From: Sutcliffiella deserti
GTDB taxonomy: Bacteria > Bacillota > Bacilli > Bacillales > Bacillaceae_I
Assembly: GCF_020037475.1 (NCBI RefSeq)
Contig: NZ_JAIQDB010000001.1
Location: 124,001-188,000, forward strand
Reading direction: 5' to 3'
Length of the DNA: 64,000 nucleotides
This document shows, piece after piece, positions 9,245 to 19,500 of the stretch. Within the stretch, counting starts at the first letter, position 1. Every line of letters starts with the position of its first letter. A program made the translations under genes and the position numbers. The notes beneath the pieces are model-generated. The model was not told the DNA's origin. It made no database searches and saw only the letters and a list, made by a program, of their open reading frames with translations.

Positions 9245-9595
9245 AACCAATGAAGAAAAACTTTATATACTTGATGAACAACTAAAGCGAAGTGTAATGA
9301 ATTTCATGAATATTCCCCGATTAGAAACCTAAGATGGGTATTGGGTAGGCTTTCAAGTAGAGCAATTTGAGGATATTCTAGCTGATATGGTAGCTTTAAC
9401 GATTCCTTCTCAAAGATATGCAGCTGCAAGGTATAACGGCTCTAATAAAGAGATTTTCAACGCTTATGAAGAACTACATAAATGGGCTTTACAATATGGT
9501 TATACGAGATTAACAGATAAATGGCATATTGAGATTTTTAAATCTTGGGAGAATCCTGAAAATGTGGAAGTAGAATTATTGGATACAATAGAATA
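9221..9595 (+). pseudogene. GyrI-like / AraC effector-binding domain protein, interrupted
   Basis: The frame is open from about 9221 (DAALEKAETNEEKLYILDEQ) but has an in-frame TAA at 9331 before continuing with DGYWVGFQVEQFEDI and TIPSQRYAAARYNGSNKEIF up to a stop at 9595. The second part matches the GyrI-like small-molecule binding fold (AraC E_bind, integron Cass2 family), in which this stretch forms the ligand pocket. Only 69 residues are translatable from an internal ATG (9387), so the gene is probably dead. Confidence 0.55.
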
Positions 9596-9616
9596 AGAAA
9601 GTGGGGAGAAATTATT

Positions 9617-10036
9617 ATGCAGGAAAAATTATGGAGAGTAGGAACAACCTATATACCCGTTACCAACGTAGAAAAATCAGCTGAATGGTATGTAAGGAAC
9701 CTTGGTGCTGAGTTGAATTTCCGGGATGGGGAAAAGGCGATATTAAATTTGGCAGAACAAAGCATTTTTCTTGTTAGAGCAGCTCAGAACCAAACTTCGA
9801 ACTTTATAGATATTCATGGTTCTGAGCGTTTTTCTCTAACTTTTGAAGTGAACGGAATGGATGCTTTAGAGAAGATACATCTTGACTTTACACAGAAGGA
9901 TATAAAGGTAGGAGAGATTGAAGACAGAGGTCATGCAGGTAGAAATTTTGTCTTTGAAGATCTTGATGGAAATAAATTTGATGTGTGGAGCGAGTTAAGT
10001 CCAGCTTTTAAAGAGAAGTATTTCTCTAAATCATAA
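9617..10036 (+). CDS. VOC (glyoxalase/bleomycin resistance-like) protein
   Basis: A 139-residue protein with GTGGGGAG before its ATG. One paired beta-alpha-beta-beta-beta module is visible: YIPVTNVEKSAEWYVRNLGA at the N-terminus and FVFEDLDGNKFDVWSE at the C-terminus, which supplies the metal-binding Glu. This is the common single-gene VOC layout; members include lyases, dioxygenases and antibiotic-binding proteins. Substrate unknown. Confidence 0.8.
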   Translation: MQEKLWRVGTTYIPVTNVEKSAEWYVRNLGAELNFRDGEKAILNLAEQSIFLVRAAQNQTSNFIDIHGSERFSLTFEVNGMDALEKIHLDFTQKDIKVGEIEDRGHAGRNFVFEDLDGNKFDVWSELSPAFKEKYFSKS

Positions 10037-10189
10037 GCCTAATGCGAGTTTAAGTAGGTGGTACATTCTTGTTGCGGGACGGTATCTATGGAGTGTAATT
10101 GGATAGCCTAAAATGGATTTTTCCTTTATGTAGCGCAGTCGTTTTGGCGGGTTCCAAGTTATTTATAAAGAAAAAGAGGGATGGAATCC

Positions 10190-10744
10190 ATGGGAGCGAA
10201 TACCGAAATAGCAATTAACAGGATGGCTGAGGAAGATATTATGGATACGCTTTTACAGGACTTTAATAGATATCAGAAAACGACTCATGTATTTGTACAA
10301 GATGGTGAAGAAATTACCGTAATGAAGGATGAGTTCATCGACGACTGGGATGAGGGGAAAAAGCAGAAAATAAGTGCAGATTTAAGGAGAACCGCTGCAG
10401 CAGGAGGGGCGGTGATCGGAGCTCGGCGTGCCGGGATGCTTATAGGATTCGCAGTTTTAGAACCAGAGCGCTTTGGCAAAAAGGACGTCTACTTGGAGCT
10501 TTCCTACATTCACGTATCTAGAGAGCTAAGAGGGCAAGGATTAGGAAAGAAGCTTTTCCAGAAATCTCTTCAAACAGCAAAAGAAATGGGAGCCACCAAA
10601 CTCTACATAGGTGCACATCCATCTGTAGATACACAGAAATTCTACCAGGAAATGGGTTGTGTGCTCGCTAAAGAAATCAACCAGAAAATCTACCAAAGAG
10701 AACCCCGCGACCTTCAGCTGGAAATCCCCACAAAAGAGGCCTGA
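10190..10744 (+). CDS. GNAT family N-acetyltransferase
   Basis: A 184-residue protein with the acetyl-CoA motif VSRELRGQGLGKKLFQKSLQ and a terminal YIGAHPSVDTQKFYQEMGC, both diagnostic of the GNAT fold. The ATG at 10190 is preferred to an in-frame ATG at 10181 because AAAGAGGGATG lies 9-10 bases before it. Acetyl acceptor unknown. Confidence 0.85.
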   Translation: MGANTEIAINRMAEEDIMDTLLQDFNRYQKTTHVFVQDGEEITVMKDEFIDDWDEGKKQKISADLRRTAAAGGAVIGARRAGMLIGFAVLEPERFGKKDVYLELSYIHVSRELRGQGLGKKLFQKSLQTAKEMGATKLYIGAHPSVDTQKFYQEMGCVLAKEINQKIYQREPRDLQLEIPTKEA

Positions 10745-10759
10745 TCACCCCATATTAAA

Positions 10760-10894
10760 TTGGTACTAGAATGGGAGCTGACCTATTACAACTTTAATGA
10801 CAAATGGAATCGTCTGCATTGGGCAGTTGACAGTTACCAACTAGAAGGATTATGGGACAACATTTCTTTACTGGAAGCTCTATTTGATTCATGA
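10760..10894 (+). pseudogene. short C-terminal gene remnant
   Basis: A 44-codon frame (LVLEWELTYYNFNDKWNRL then SYQLEGLWDNISLLEALFDS) is rich in aromatic and acidic residues like a real protein end, but has no ribosome site before its only possible TTG start. I do not recognise the family; a decayed gene end is the simplest explanation. Confidence 0.35.
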
Positions 10895-11073
10895 ACAAGC
10901 TGCAATGAACAAGTAAAGGACGCTATCAAAAGCCTAGGATCAGTGTTCATTTTAATTTTGCCTGAAAGAAGAATAACTTTTGTAGATATTTTTCAGATTA
11001 TGGAATAATTCGTAATAAGTAAAGGAAAGAAATTTTGAAAAGGTATATAACAGTTGAGGTATGAAAAAAGAAT

Positions 11074-12330
11074 TTGGGAGCGATTTCTATTAAAGAATGG
11101 TATGGTTCTGCAGCGATTTGTTTCAACGAAAATAAAGAAGTTCTTATGGTAAGAAGTAATGATTCTATGGGGTGGAGTGTTCCATCTGGAGGAATTGAAA
11201 AAGGAGAGACACCTGAGGAATGTTGCATAAGAGAAGTGAAAGAAGAAACAGGATATGATGTTAGAATTGTTGAGGTTTTGTTTGTCAAAGAGACTGAAAT
11301 AAACGAAATAAAGGTAAATACTCATTACTTTAAAGTAGAAAAAATAGGGGAGAGCATAGGGATAAATGACCCTGACAAAACAATTATTGAAGCCGCTTGG
11401 AAGTCTTTATCAGAATTAGATAGTTTAATACATATGTATCCTGAAGATTTAGAAACAATTCAAAGGATGTTGAAAATGAAATTTATAGTTTATGATAATG
11501 CTCATGATTTTGAGAGAAAAATAGAGTCGTTTTTATTGGAAAAGGAAGATGTATTCAGTCTTTTTTACGGTGTCCTGCAAGCAATTAAAGCTGGTAACTA
11601 TGAGAATCCATTTATGGCAACAATTGAGGAAGATGGAAATGTGTTAGCCTTTTTCCAAATGACACCCCCGCATCCGTTAAATCTTATTTTTGTTGATGAA
11701 AACCGTTTAGAAGAATTGATAGATTTCTTCATAAAAGTTATAGTCGAACTTGAAATAGACTTTCGTTCAATCATCAGTTTGAAAGAGTGGGCATACAAAG
11801 TCGCGGAGAAATGGGAAATTAAAACCGGTAAGGCTCATCAACTGCTTATGGATCAGGGATTGTATCGTTTAAATAGGGTCCATGAAACTCTTGAACATAG
11901 TCCCGGTTCTTGGCGTTATGCGGAAGAAAGTGATTCTGCACTTATCGAGAAGTGGTTCAACTCATTCGAAAATGATGCCGGACTGCCGATATCGCCAATC
12001 GAACAAGTAAAAAAACGTGTAGCAATGTTTCTAAAGGAACAAGAGGTTTTTATATGGGAGGATAAAGGAAAAATCGTATCTATGATGAAGAAGTCACGTC
12101 CTACAAAGAACGGTGTAACCGTTGGTTTGGTTTTTACTCCAAAGGAAGAACGCAAAAAAGGATATGCTCGAACTCTTGTTACGGCAGTATCAAGAGAACT
12201 ACTTAAAGACTTCAACTTTTGCGTCCTGTACACAGATTTGATGAATCCGACATCAAATAAGATTTATAGGGAAATTGGCTATGAAATGATTGCAGACTCT
12301 GTTCATCTAGGTTTCGATAAAAGAGAATAA
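11074..12330 (+). CDS. NUDIX-GNAT fusion protein
   Basis: A 418-residue frame joining two enzymes normally encoded apart. Residues 1-135 are a NUDIX hydrolase with a perfect box SGGIEKGETPEECCIRE then VKEETGYDV. From about residue 138 (KMKFIVYDNAHDFERKIESF) a GNAT-type protein follows, with an N-terminal pseudo-GNAT half and a C-terminal catalytic half containing VGLVFTPKEERKKGYARTLV, the acetyl-CoA loop, and NPTSNKIYREIGYEMI. The frame is continuous with no internal ribosome site at the junction. Start TTG at 11074 with only a weak ribosome site (AAAGAA region), so the exact N-terminus is uncertain. Either a true fusion or a stop-codon loss between two formerly adjacent genes. Confidence 0.8.
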   Translation: MGAISIKEWYGSAAICFNENKEVLMVRSNDSMGWSVPSGGIEKGETPEECCIREVKEETGYDVRIVEVLFVKETEINEIKVNTHYFKVEKIGESIGINDPDKTIIEAAWKSLSELDSLIHMYPEDLETIQRMLKMKFIVYDNAHDFERKIESFLLEKEDVFSLFYGVLQAIKAGNYENPFMATIEEDGNVLAFFQMTPPHPLNLIFVDENRLEELIDFFIKVIVELEIDFRSIISLKEWAYKVAEKWEIKTGKAHQLLMDQGLYRLNRVHETLEHSPGSWRYAEESDSALIEKWFNSFENDAGLPISPIEQVKKRVAMFLKEQEVFIWEDKGKIVSMMKKSRPTKNGVTVGLVFTPKEERKKGYARTLVTAVSRELLKDFNFCVLYTDLMNPTSNKIYREIGYEMIADSVHLGFDKRE

Positions 12331-12483
12331 TTCTGTTTCATTAACTAATAATATCAAATTGGATCTATAGCTATCTGACGCAATACCCTAATAAACGCTT
12401 GCGTCCATATATTAAAATAGGGCGTTATTGAGAATATTGTATGGGTGATAAGAAAACAGAATGAGTAATAACGGGGGAAACAT

Positions 12484-13134
12484 ATGAATATTCACTATTA
12501 TTTAGGTTGGTTTAACAACTTTTTTCCAGAGAATTTGGTCAGAATTTTACAGCAGGATATTACTGATAGAAAATCGCTTGTTATGATTAGCTCGAATCCT
12601 ATTCTTTATGAAGATGATGGTGCTACTGAGCGTTCGTGGCTTGACCAGGCAGGCATTATATTTGATGAATATCATTTAATTAATTTTCGGATTCACAAGG
12701 AAGAAGCACAAACGTTAATTCGAAATGCTTCAGTCATTTTCTTGTTGGGTGGAAGCATTCTTAAACAAAAAGATTTTTTAATGGAATATGAATTGTCTGA
12801 TTTGATTAGAAAAAGCAAAGCCGTTGTTATGGGAGCAAGCGCTGGTGCTATCAATATGTCCGCTAAATGGTTATGCTCGAAAAACTTTGGAGATGAAGTA
12901 AGCTCTGTTTACGACGGAATCGGTCTTGACGATTTTTCTGTCCTGTCTCACTTTGATCTTGAAAATAACATTGCCCTGGTTCAAAGTGAACTGTCTCCCT
13001 TATCGGAAGAAATGAATATTTATGCTTCAAACAAAGATTGCGCTGTACGTACAAAGGGAGACAAAGTCGACATTTTTGGAAATGTATATTTAATCTCCCA
13101 CTCAAAGATTCAGAAATTGAATGAGACGTTCTAG
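12484..13134 (+). CDS. peptidase S51 (dipeptidase E-like) family protein
   Basis: A 216-residue protein with ACGGGGGAAAC before its ATG. The S51 fold is indicated by VIFLLGGSILKQ and the nucleophile elbow VVMGASAGAINMSAKW with Ser119, as in peptidase E and cyanophycinase. The family hydrolyses aspartyl or related dipeptides, or acts as a class I glutamine amidotransferase-like enzyme. The C-terminal half retains the LSHFDLENN His segment. Cytoplasmic; no signal peptide. Confidence 0.8.
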   Translation: MNIHYYLGWFNNFFPENLVRILQQDITDRKSLVMISSNPILYEDDGATERSWLDQAGIIFDEYHLINFRIHKEEAQTLIRNASVIFLLGGSILKQKDFLMEYELSDLIRKSKAVVMGASAGAINMSAKWLCSKNFGDEVSSVYDGIGLDDFSVLSHFDLENNIALVQSELSPLSEEMNIYASNKDCAVRTKGDKVDIFGNVYLISHSKIQKLNETF

Positions 13135-13300
13135 TTGCGGTGTATACCTTTGGCTTAATTGTAATAATTTCTTTATGTGAAGCTTCTGTTTTAAATTAGT
13201 GAAGTAGAAATAAGCAAGATAGGATTGTTTCTTCATTATCAAGAAAGCATAGACGTGCAGAACAGTCTTCAGCAATCGGGTGATATAATTGTAGCAACAA

Positions 13301-13335
13301 TGACTTTTGTGTCATTCTTTTCGGCACAAAAGTCA
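13301..13335. repeat. inverted repeat TGACTTTTGTG...CACAAAAGTCA
   Basis: An 11-bp perfect inverted repeat separated by 13 bp, followed 15 bp later by a third half-site TGACACAAAAGT. This lies in a 470-bp spacer before the DNA alkylation repair-like gene. It may be an operator for a dimeric regulator; a terminator is less likely because no T-run follows. Confidence 0.45.
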
Positions 13336-13608
13336 TAACATTCTTGTAAATTGACACAAAAGTATTAACAAATTTGTGAGAGCTGTATTATTCTCTATAT
13401 TCCATTAAAGGATCAGATTGTTGAAGATGTAGTTTATCACCAGTAGTAGGGAACCGTACCCCGTACCATAAGTAACGGTGAAATGGATCACTCCTTGTAC
13501 ATTGTTATGGTACAATTGTATGCAATAAGACTTATAACGAAAATTTAATTTGATATATCCCGCCAATGACATATTATGAAACAGTGCTTTAATAAGGAGT
13601 TGTGTCAA

Positions 13609-14277
13609 ATGAATAAAAATAAAAGCACAGAAATAAAACGCTCAACAAAAGCAGAAAACATTCTACCTCTGATCAATAATAAAACTAAGCTAGGCGACTT
13701 ACGAAAAATCGCGAAGGACATTAAAAAAGATCACGAACTAGCTATGGAACTTTGGTCCACCGGAGAGTTTTTGCCTAGACTATTGGCAATCTTAATTATG
13801 GACAAAAAACTTCTTTCACAAGATGTACTAAATAAGCTTGATAAGGATATGCAGACTCACACATTTGATGAGCGAAAAAATATAATGGATTGGTTAATGG
13901 CTAATCAGCTCACCAAAGACAAGAAGAACATTGCATTGATGAAGTTATGGGAAAATAGTCCTTCTGCTCTTCAAAGGCGAGCTTTCTGGTATTTTCAAGG
14001 GCGTTTGAGATGGACTGGACAAACACCGCCTGATAACACCGCAGACTTACTATCTGCAATTGAATCTAATATTACGCAGGAAGAACCGGAAGTTCAATGG
14101 GCTATGAATTTCACCGCAGGCTGGATAGGCGTTTATGATGAAAAGTATCGAGCACGTTGTATTAAACTTGGTGAGAAAACGGGTCTTTACAAAGATGAAA
14201 TGGTATCAAAAGGATGTACTCCCAATTATTTGCCGGAGTTCATTGCGATTGAAGTTAACAAACGAATTAATAATTAG
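13609..14277 (+). CDS. DNA alkylation repair (AlkD-like HEAT) protein
   Basis: A 222-residue all-helical protein of the AlkD/DNA alkylation repair family: repeated helical pairs such as KLGDLRKIAKDIKKDHELAM, LMDWLMANQLTKD-like, SALQRRAFWYFQGR and a final RARCIKLGEKTGLYKDEM. Family members excise or bind alkylated bases using HEAT-like repeats. The ATG at 13609 has an AAGGAG site; an in-frame ATG at 13576 lacks one. It is monocistronic. Confidence 0.75.
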   Translation: MNKNKSTEIKRSTKAENILPLINNKTKLGDLRKIAKDIKKDHELAMELWSTGEFLPRLLAILIMDKKLLSQDVLNKLDKDMQTHTFDERKNIMDWLMANQLTKDKKNIALMKLWENSPSALQRRAFWYFQGRLRWTGQTPPDNTADLLSAIESNITQEEPEVQWAMNFTAGWIGVYDEKYRARCIKLGEKTGLYKDEMVSKGCTPNYLPEFIAIEVNKRINN

Positions 14278-14329
14278 TTACCACTGAAAAATTCATATGG
14301 GTTTGATGTGAAAATAAAGGAATTCAAAG

Positions 14330-14383
14330 CCTCCAAGCAAAAAGGATCTGAAAGTAAGCTTCCAGATCCTTTTTGCTTGGAGG
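14330..14383. terminator. 21-bp perfect inverted repeat after the AlkD-like gene
   Basis: CCTCCAAGCAAAAAGGATCT(G) is repeated perfectly in inverted form after a 12-base loop. The T-run sits inside the arm rather than after it. Its place 50 bp after a stop codon fits a strong bidirectional terminator, although the length is unusual. Confidence 0.6.
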
Positions 14384-14781
14384 GAACTTTCAAAAATTTA
14401 TTATGAGAAATTTTAAAATTCATTTGATGGAGAAGGTGTGGGCTATTTGACGCTTACTTTGATTCGGATAAATTTCTATTTATAGTGATCTTTTTGTAAC
14501 TAACTCCCCTTGCATGCAGATATCCTTTGAAGTAAGACAAAAACTTCCGAGGGTGTTTGCTCGCACGAGTTTGCTGATAATCATAAAGGATAATAGCTGG
14601 ATTAGATTTACTTGTTAATCTTCAGCTACAAGGAGCTTATCCGGCAACCAGGTAAGCTTCTTTTTTTTGGAAAAATATATCTTGAGTAAATGCCTAATAT
14701 TTGAAATAATTGGTATTAAGCAAAAGGGCAGGATTCTTTAACAAAGTTATTAGTCTTTATTCGAGAGAAAGGAGGGCTTTT
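14384..14781. other. intergenic, no gene seen
   Basis: About 400 bases with no supported gene. A GC-richer hairpin TTATCC..GGCAACCAGG near 14635-14660 followed by CTTCTTTTTTTT could be a terminator. The final bases hold the AAAGGAGG site of the next gene. Confidence 0.45.
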
Positions 14782-15135
14782 TTGAAATTACTTAAATCGG
14801 CTATTCTATCAATTATAGTAGTAATTGTAGTTTGGAATGCTATCGATTTTATTAGATACAGTAATTTTGATGAAAAGAAAAAAATAGAAGAAGTAAAAGG
14901 AGATACTTTAGTGCTAACTGTTCTTAAAGTTGAACCTGATGCTTCGTATATGCTTTTAGAAGTGAAAATTACAGATGAAACCAAAATATCAGGCTTCGGT
15001 CCAAAAGCCCTCTTTGTAAACAGCTTTGAAGATTTAAAAAAAGGTCAAAAAGTAAGAGGTTGGTATTCCACCAACACTAATAATGAGAATATAGCTGAAA
15101 AAGTGGTAGTATATAACTTGTTTAATTTTCATTAA
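14782..15135 (+). CDS. membrane-anchored small protein, DUF3221-like
   Basis: A 117-residue protein. TTG at 14782 is chosen because GAAAGGAGGG lies 6-8 bases before it; the frame stays open further upstream without a ribosome site. One N-terminal TM helix (about residues 5-23) anchors an extracytoplasmic domain with LVLTVLKVEPDASYMLLEVK and LKKGQKVRGWYS, a small beta-barrel pattern also seen in the lipoprotein at 2315. No catalytic residues are evident. Confidence 0.6.
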   Translation: MKLLKSAILSIIVVIVVWNAIDFIRYSNFDEKKKIEEVKGDTLVLTVLKVEPDASYMLLEVKITDETKISGFGPKALFVNSFEDLKKGQKVRGWYSTNTNNENIAEKVVVYNLFNFH

Positions 15136-15294
15136 ATGTTATTCAGTTAAATGGAGCTTTTCTTGAATAGTTGTGCAGCATAGATATCCAAGAACGTTCT
15201 TCCATTAAATTGGAGCAATCATGGAACAAGAAGTAGTGCTACTTTTCATTTGGGCGATTTAACGAAATTTAATGATATAAAGGGGAAAAAGATT

Positions 15295-15741
15295 GTGGAA
15301 TACTTTAAATATTTAAGGCAGTACGTGGGCCAGAGACCAGTTATTTTACCTGGATCTGTTGTTATCATTTTAAATGAACAAAATGAGATATTATTGCAAA
15401 AAAGACTAAATGGAAATTGGGGATTGCCAGGTGGTTTAATGGATTTGGGGGAAAGTTTTGAAGAAGTGGCGAAAAGAGAAGTTTTTGAAGAAACAGGATT
15501 AGCAGTTGCAAATCTAAAATTACTTAATGTGTACTCTGGTTCAAAATATTACTTAAAAGTTCCAAATGGGGACGAATTATATTCGGCAACAGCTGTTTAT
15601 TATACCAATGATGTCAGTGGGGATTTGAAGATAGATTATAACGAGTCAAAAGATATGAAGTATTTCACTGCGGATAATTTGCCTAGTAAATTAAATGATA
15701 TTGATAAAGGGTTTATTGAGGAATATGTAAATAGAAAATAA
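15295..15741 (+). CDS. NUDIX hydrolase
   Basis: A 148-residue protein whose N-terminus YLRQYVGQRPVILPGSVVII is typical of a widespread Bacillus NUDIX group. The box is canonical: GGLMDLGESFEEVAKRE then VFEETGLAV. GTG at 15295 is preferred (AAAGGGG nine bases before it) over an in-frame TTG at 15250 without a ribosome site. Substrate unknown. Confidence 0.85.
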   Translation: MEYFKYLRQYVGQRPVILPGSVVIILNEQNEILLQKRLNGNWGLPGGLMDLGESFEEVAKREVFEETGLAVANLKLLNVYSGSKYYLKVPNGDELYSATAVYYTNDVSGDLKIDYNESKDMKYFTADNLPSKLNDIDKGFIEEYVNRK

Positions 15742-15763
15742 ACTTATATCATGGGAGATATTA

Positions 15764-15898
15764 ATGAGAACTAATATTGCTCTAGGCCAGTTTAAACCAA
15801 CACTTAATGTTTCAAAGAATCTTAAGAAATTGGTTAAAATGATAACAGAAGGTAGTGAAAAAGACTTCATGGTAATGCCTGAGGGCTGTATATCATAG
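15764..15898 (+). pseudogene. N-terminal fragment of a carbon-nitrogen hydrolase
   Basis: From ATG 15764 a 44-residue peptide reads RTNIALGQFKPTLNVSKNL and ends DFMVMPEGCIS at a TAG. The order (I-A-x-x-Q-x-x-P at the start, then the [LM]-P-E catalytic Glu) is that of nitrilase-superfamily proteins, which need Glu-Lys-Cys. Only the Glu remains, so this is a truncated relic. Confidence 0.6.
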
Positions 15899-16267
15899 AG
15901 CAAGCACTAATAAAACTTCAATCTTATACGAAAAAACACCATGTGAATTGTGAGTCATTTGAAAGAATACAAATAGATTTAAGCCAAAGTCGAATTGATT
16001 TAATTGATGTCATATTTTAAAGATCTTTTATTCAATAGTCAGGAGAACTAGCAAAATCAAGTATTCTATTTATGTAAGTACTCTTCCAAAATCGGGTGAA
16101 ATTAATTAATTTCATAAGTGTATAAAAATTCTATAAAGTACCTCATATTAGCCTTAATTCTCAAAGAGCAGTAGTTCCTTTTAATAAAGATTATAATTAT
16201 AATTTACAGAATTTTCTTTGACAAAAGCAATGCATTCGTTGTATTATATTGGAAAACTATTTATTAC
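15899..16267. other. intergenic, no gene seen
   Basis: AT-rich spacer without a supported open frame. Its end holds a likely ileS promoter: TTGACA at about 16219 and TATTAT-like bases about 17 bp downstream (near 16242). Confidence 0.5.
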
Positions 16268-16520
16268 GTTATTTTATGACGAGAAGAGTAGGCTATAATC
16301 CCTGTCTATAGAGAGTCGCTGTTAGCTGGAAAAGCGATGACATATTTAAGTTGAAAATCATCTCCGAGAAGTTTACCTGAAATTACTTTGTAGGGTGAAC
16401 CGGTCAATGGCCGTTATCCGTTTCGTTTACCAAGTGCCGTGAGAAAGATTACGGAATATGGGTGGTACCGCGGATTCAATCCGTCCCTGTTTAGCTTTAT
16501 ATACAGGGGCGGATTTTTTG
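16268..16520 (+). promoter_or_regulatory. T-box leader (Ile specificity) of ileS
   Basis: The invariant T-box sequence GGGTGGTACCGCG is at about 16460-16472, inside the antiterminator. Upstream, GAAAATCATCTCC near 16355 supplies an ATC isoleucine specifier candidate, and AGAAGAGTAGGC begins stem I. Downstream is a terminator: ATCCGTCCCTGT (16479-16490) pairs with ACAGGGGCGGAT (16503-16514), followed by TTTTTT. Uncharged tRNA-Ile would stabilise the antiterminator and allow ileS transcription. Confidence 0.93.
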
Positions 16521-16553
16521 TTTTATATAAAAATGTTTAATGAGGTGATTTAA

Positions 16554-19500
16554 TTGCGTAATGTCAATACAAAAGAGGCAGCTTTGGAACGTGAGAACAG
16601 AGTTAAGAATTTCTGGAAAGAAAAAAATGTATTTAATCGTTCTATTGAAAATCGCGATGGAGCAGAAACCTTTGTGTTTTATGAAGGTCCTCCAACAGCA
16701 AATGGCCTCCCGCACGCAGGGCATGTACTTGGACGAGTCATTAAAGACTTTGTGGCTAGATATAAGACAATGTCTGGATATCAAGTATTTCGTAAGGGGG
16801 GCTGGGATACGCATGGATTACCTGTTGAGCTCGAGGTAGAAAAACAACTTGGGATTTCAGGAAAACAAGAGATCGAAGCATATGGTGTGGAAAAGTTTAT
16901 TGAGGAATGTAAAAACAGTGTATTTAATTATGAAAAACAGTGGAGGGACTTTACAGAATCCATAGGATATTGGCTTGATATGGAAGATCCATATGTTACT
17001 TTGGAAAATAAATATATTGAAAGCGTTTGGTATATTTTAAGTGATCTTCATCGTCGCGAATTATTGTATAAAGGTCATCGTGTTACGCCTTATTGTCCAA
17101 GTTGCCAAACAACATTGAGCTCTCATGAGGTTGCACAGGGATACAAGGATGTGAAGGATCTTTCAGCAACAGCTAAATTTAAACTAGTAGATAAAGAAAA
17201 TGAATACTTCCTAGGTTGGACCACTACTCCATGGACCCTTCCTGCCAATGTCGCACTTGCTGTGAACCCTGAGCTTACTTATATTAGAGCTAAAAAGGGG
17301 GAAGAAATTTTTATCGTTGCAGAAGATTTAGCCAGTAAGAATCTAGGAGAAAATTTTGAAGTGATTTCTTCGCATAAAGGTAGCGAATTTAAAAATGTTG
17401 CCTACCTTGCTCCGTTCCCTTACATGAAACCAGAACGTGGACATTTTGTTGTCGAGGGCGATTTTGTCAATGCATACAGTGGAACGGGGATTGTCCACAT
17501 CGCTCCAGCATACGGGGAAGATGATTATAACTTAGTCAAGCAACATGATCTTTCCTTTTTTAATGTTGTAGATGGAAAAGGTTGTTATACAGAAGAAATT
17601 CCTCCTTTTGCAGGTCGTTTCGTAAAAGATTGCGATGTAGATATTGTAAAGTACTTAGCGAATGAAGGGCTTCTATTCCATAAAGAAAAATATGAACATA
17701 GTTATCCTCACTGCTGGCGTTGTGATTCTCCACTGCTATATTATGCTATCGAAAGTTGGTTCATCAAGACAACGGAACTAAGAGATCAATTTTTGCAAAA
17801 CAACCAGAAAGTGGAATGGTATCCGGCTCATATCAAGGATGGGCGTTTTGGAAACTTCTTGGAGAATATGGTCGATTGGAACATAGGACGAAATCGCTAT
17901 TGGGGTACTCCTCTTCCGGTGTGGATTTGTGATTCTTGTGAACATCAATATGCTCCGAATAGTGAGGCGGACCTTAAAGCAAGGGCAATAGTTGATATCG
18001 AGGAAATTGAGCTTCATAAACCATATGTAGATCGGATTCATTTGGAGTGCGAAAAATGTAAAGGTTCTATGTCTCGTGTTTCAGAAGTTATAGATGTTTG
18101 GTTCGATAGTGGCTCCATGCCTTTCGCTCAGCATCATTATCCATTTGAAAACAAAGAGAAATTCGAACAGCAGTTTCCGGCAGATGTCATATGTGAAGGG
18201 ATAGACCAGACTCGTGGATGGTTCTATAGCCTGCTTGCCGTATCAACCTTGTTTACAGGAAAGGTTCCTTACAAACGTGTATTATCTACAGGCCATATCT
18301 TGGATGAAGAGGGACGGAAAATGTCAAAAAGCAAAGGGAATGCATTAAACCCGATGGATTTGGTGGATAAATTTGGGGCAGATGCGTTCCGATGGGCGCT
18401 TCTGGCTGATAGTGCTCCTTGGAATAATAAGCGATTCTCAGAACGTGTGGTTATAGAAGCGAAGTCAAAAGTAATTGACACGCTAGTCAATATGCACGGC
18501 TTCTATACCTTATACGCAAACATAGATGGCTATCAATTTAATGAAACAGAAACTGGTGAAAAGACATTATTAGACAGGTGGGTTTTAGCTCGTTTAAATA
18601 GCGTAACAGCAATTGTTTCGGAAGCTTTGGAAGAATATGATTTTACTAAGGCAGCAAAAGCACTTGAAACATACGTAGATGAAATTAGTAACTGGTATAT
18701 CCGACGTTCTCGTGATCGCTTTTGGAAAGAGGGGATGACGGAAAACAAAAAAGCAGCATACCATACACTTCATCAAGTGCTGGTACGTACAAGTCAACTC
18801 CTAGCTCCATATATACCGTTTCTTGCGGAAGATATCCACCTTAATTTGACAGGAGAAAGTGTCCACCTTACTCACTTTCCTAAAGTAATTGCAAAGGAAG
18901 TAGATTCAAAGTTAGAAAAGGAAATGGATGCGGTTTTACAAGTTGTAGAGTTAGCAAGAGGTGTACGTAATGCCGAAGCAATTAAAACGAAGCAACCACT
19001 TTCTGAATTAGTCGTAATTCCTGTTGACCCCGAGATGGGGAAAGCCCTAGATAGGTATAGCGAGATCATTAGAGACGAAATCAATGTGAAAAATGTGTTA
19101 GTTAAACAAACCTCTGACGACCTCGTCCGTTATGATATAAAGCTGAATTTCCGAGTGGCAGGACCTGTTCTAGGAAAAGAGATTAGTACGGTTAAAGGAT
19201 ATTTAGAGAAATTATCTGAAGAAGAAGTTGCAAAAGTCGTTCAAGCTCAAAAAGTGATGGTTCCAACTGGTGCAGGAATAATAGAGGTGCCTTTAGACCT
19301 TCTCGTTGTGGAAAGAGTAGCCGAATCAGGTTTAGCGATGGGGGGAAATCAGTATTTTAACGTTGTACTGGATACTACCATTACTGAAGAGCTTCGTTTA
19401 GAAGGGCTTGCAAGGGAAGTCATCCGTGCAATCCAAGATGAACGTAAAAAACTCGACTTACCCATTGACCTTCGTGTTGACATACTATTAGATGGGGACA

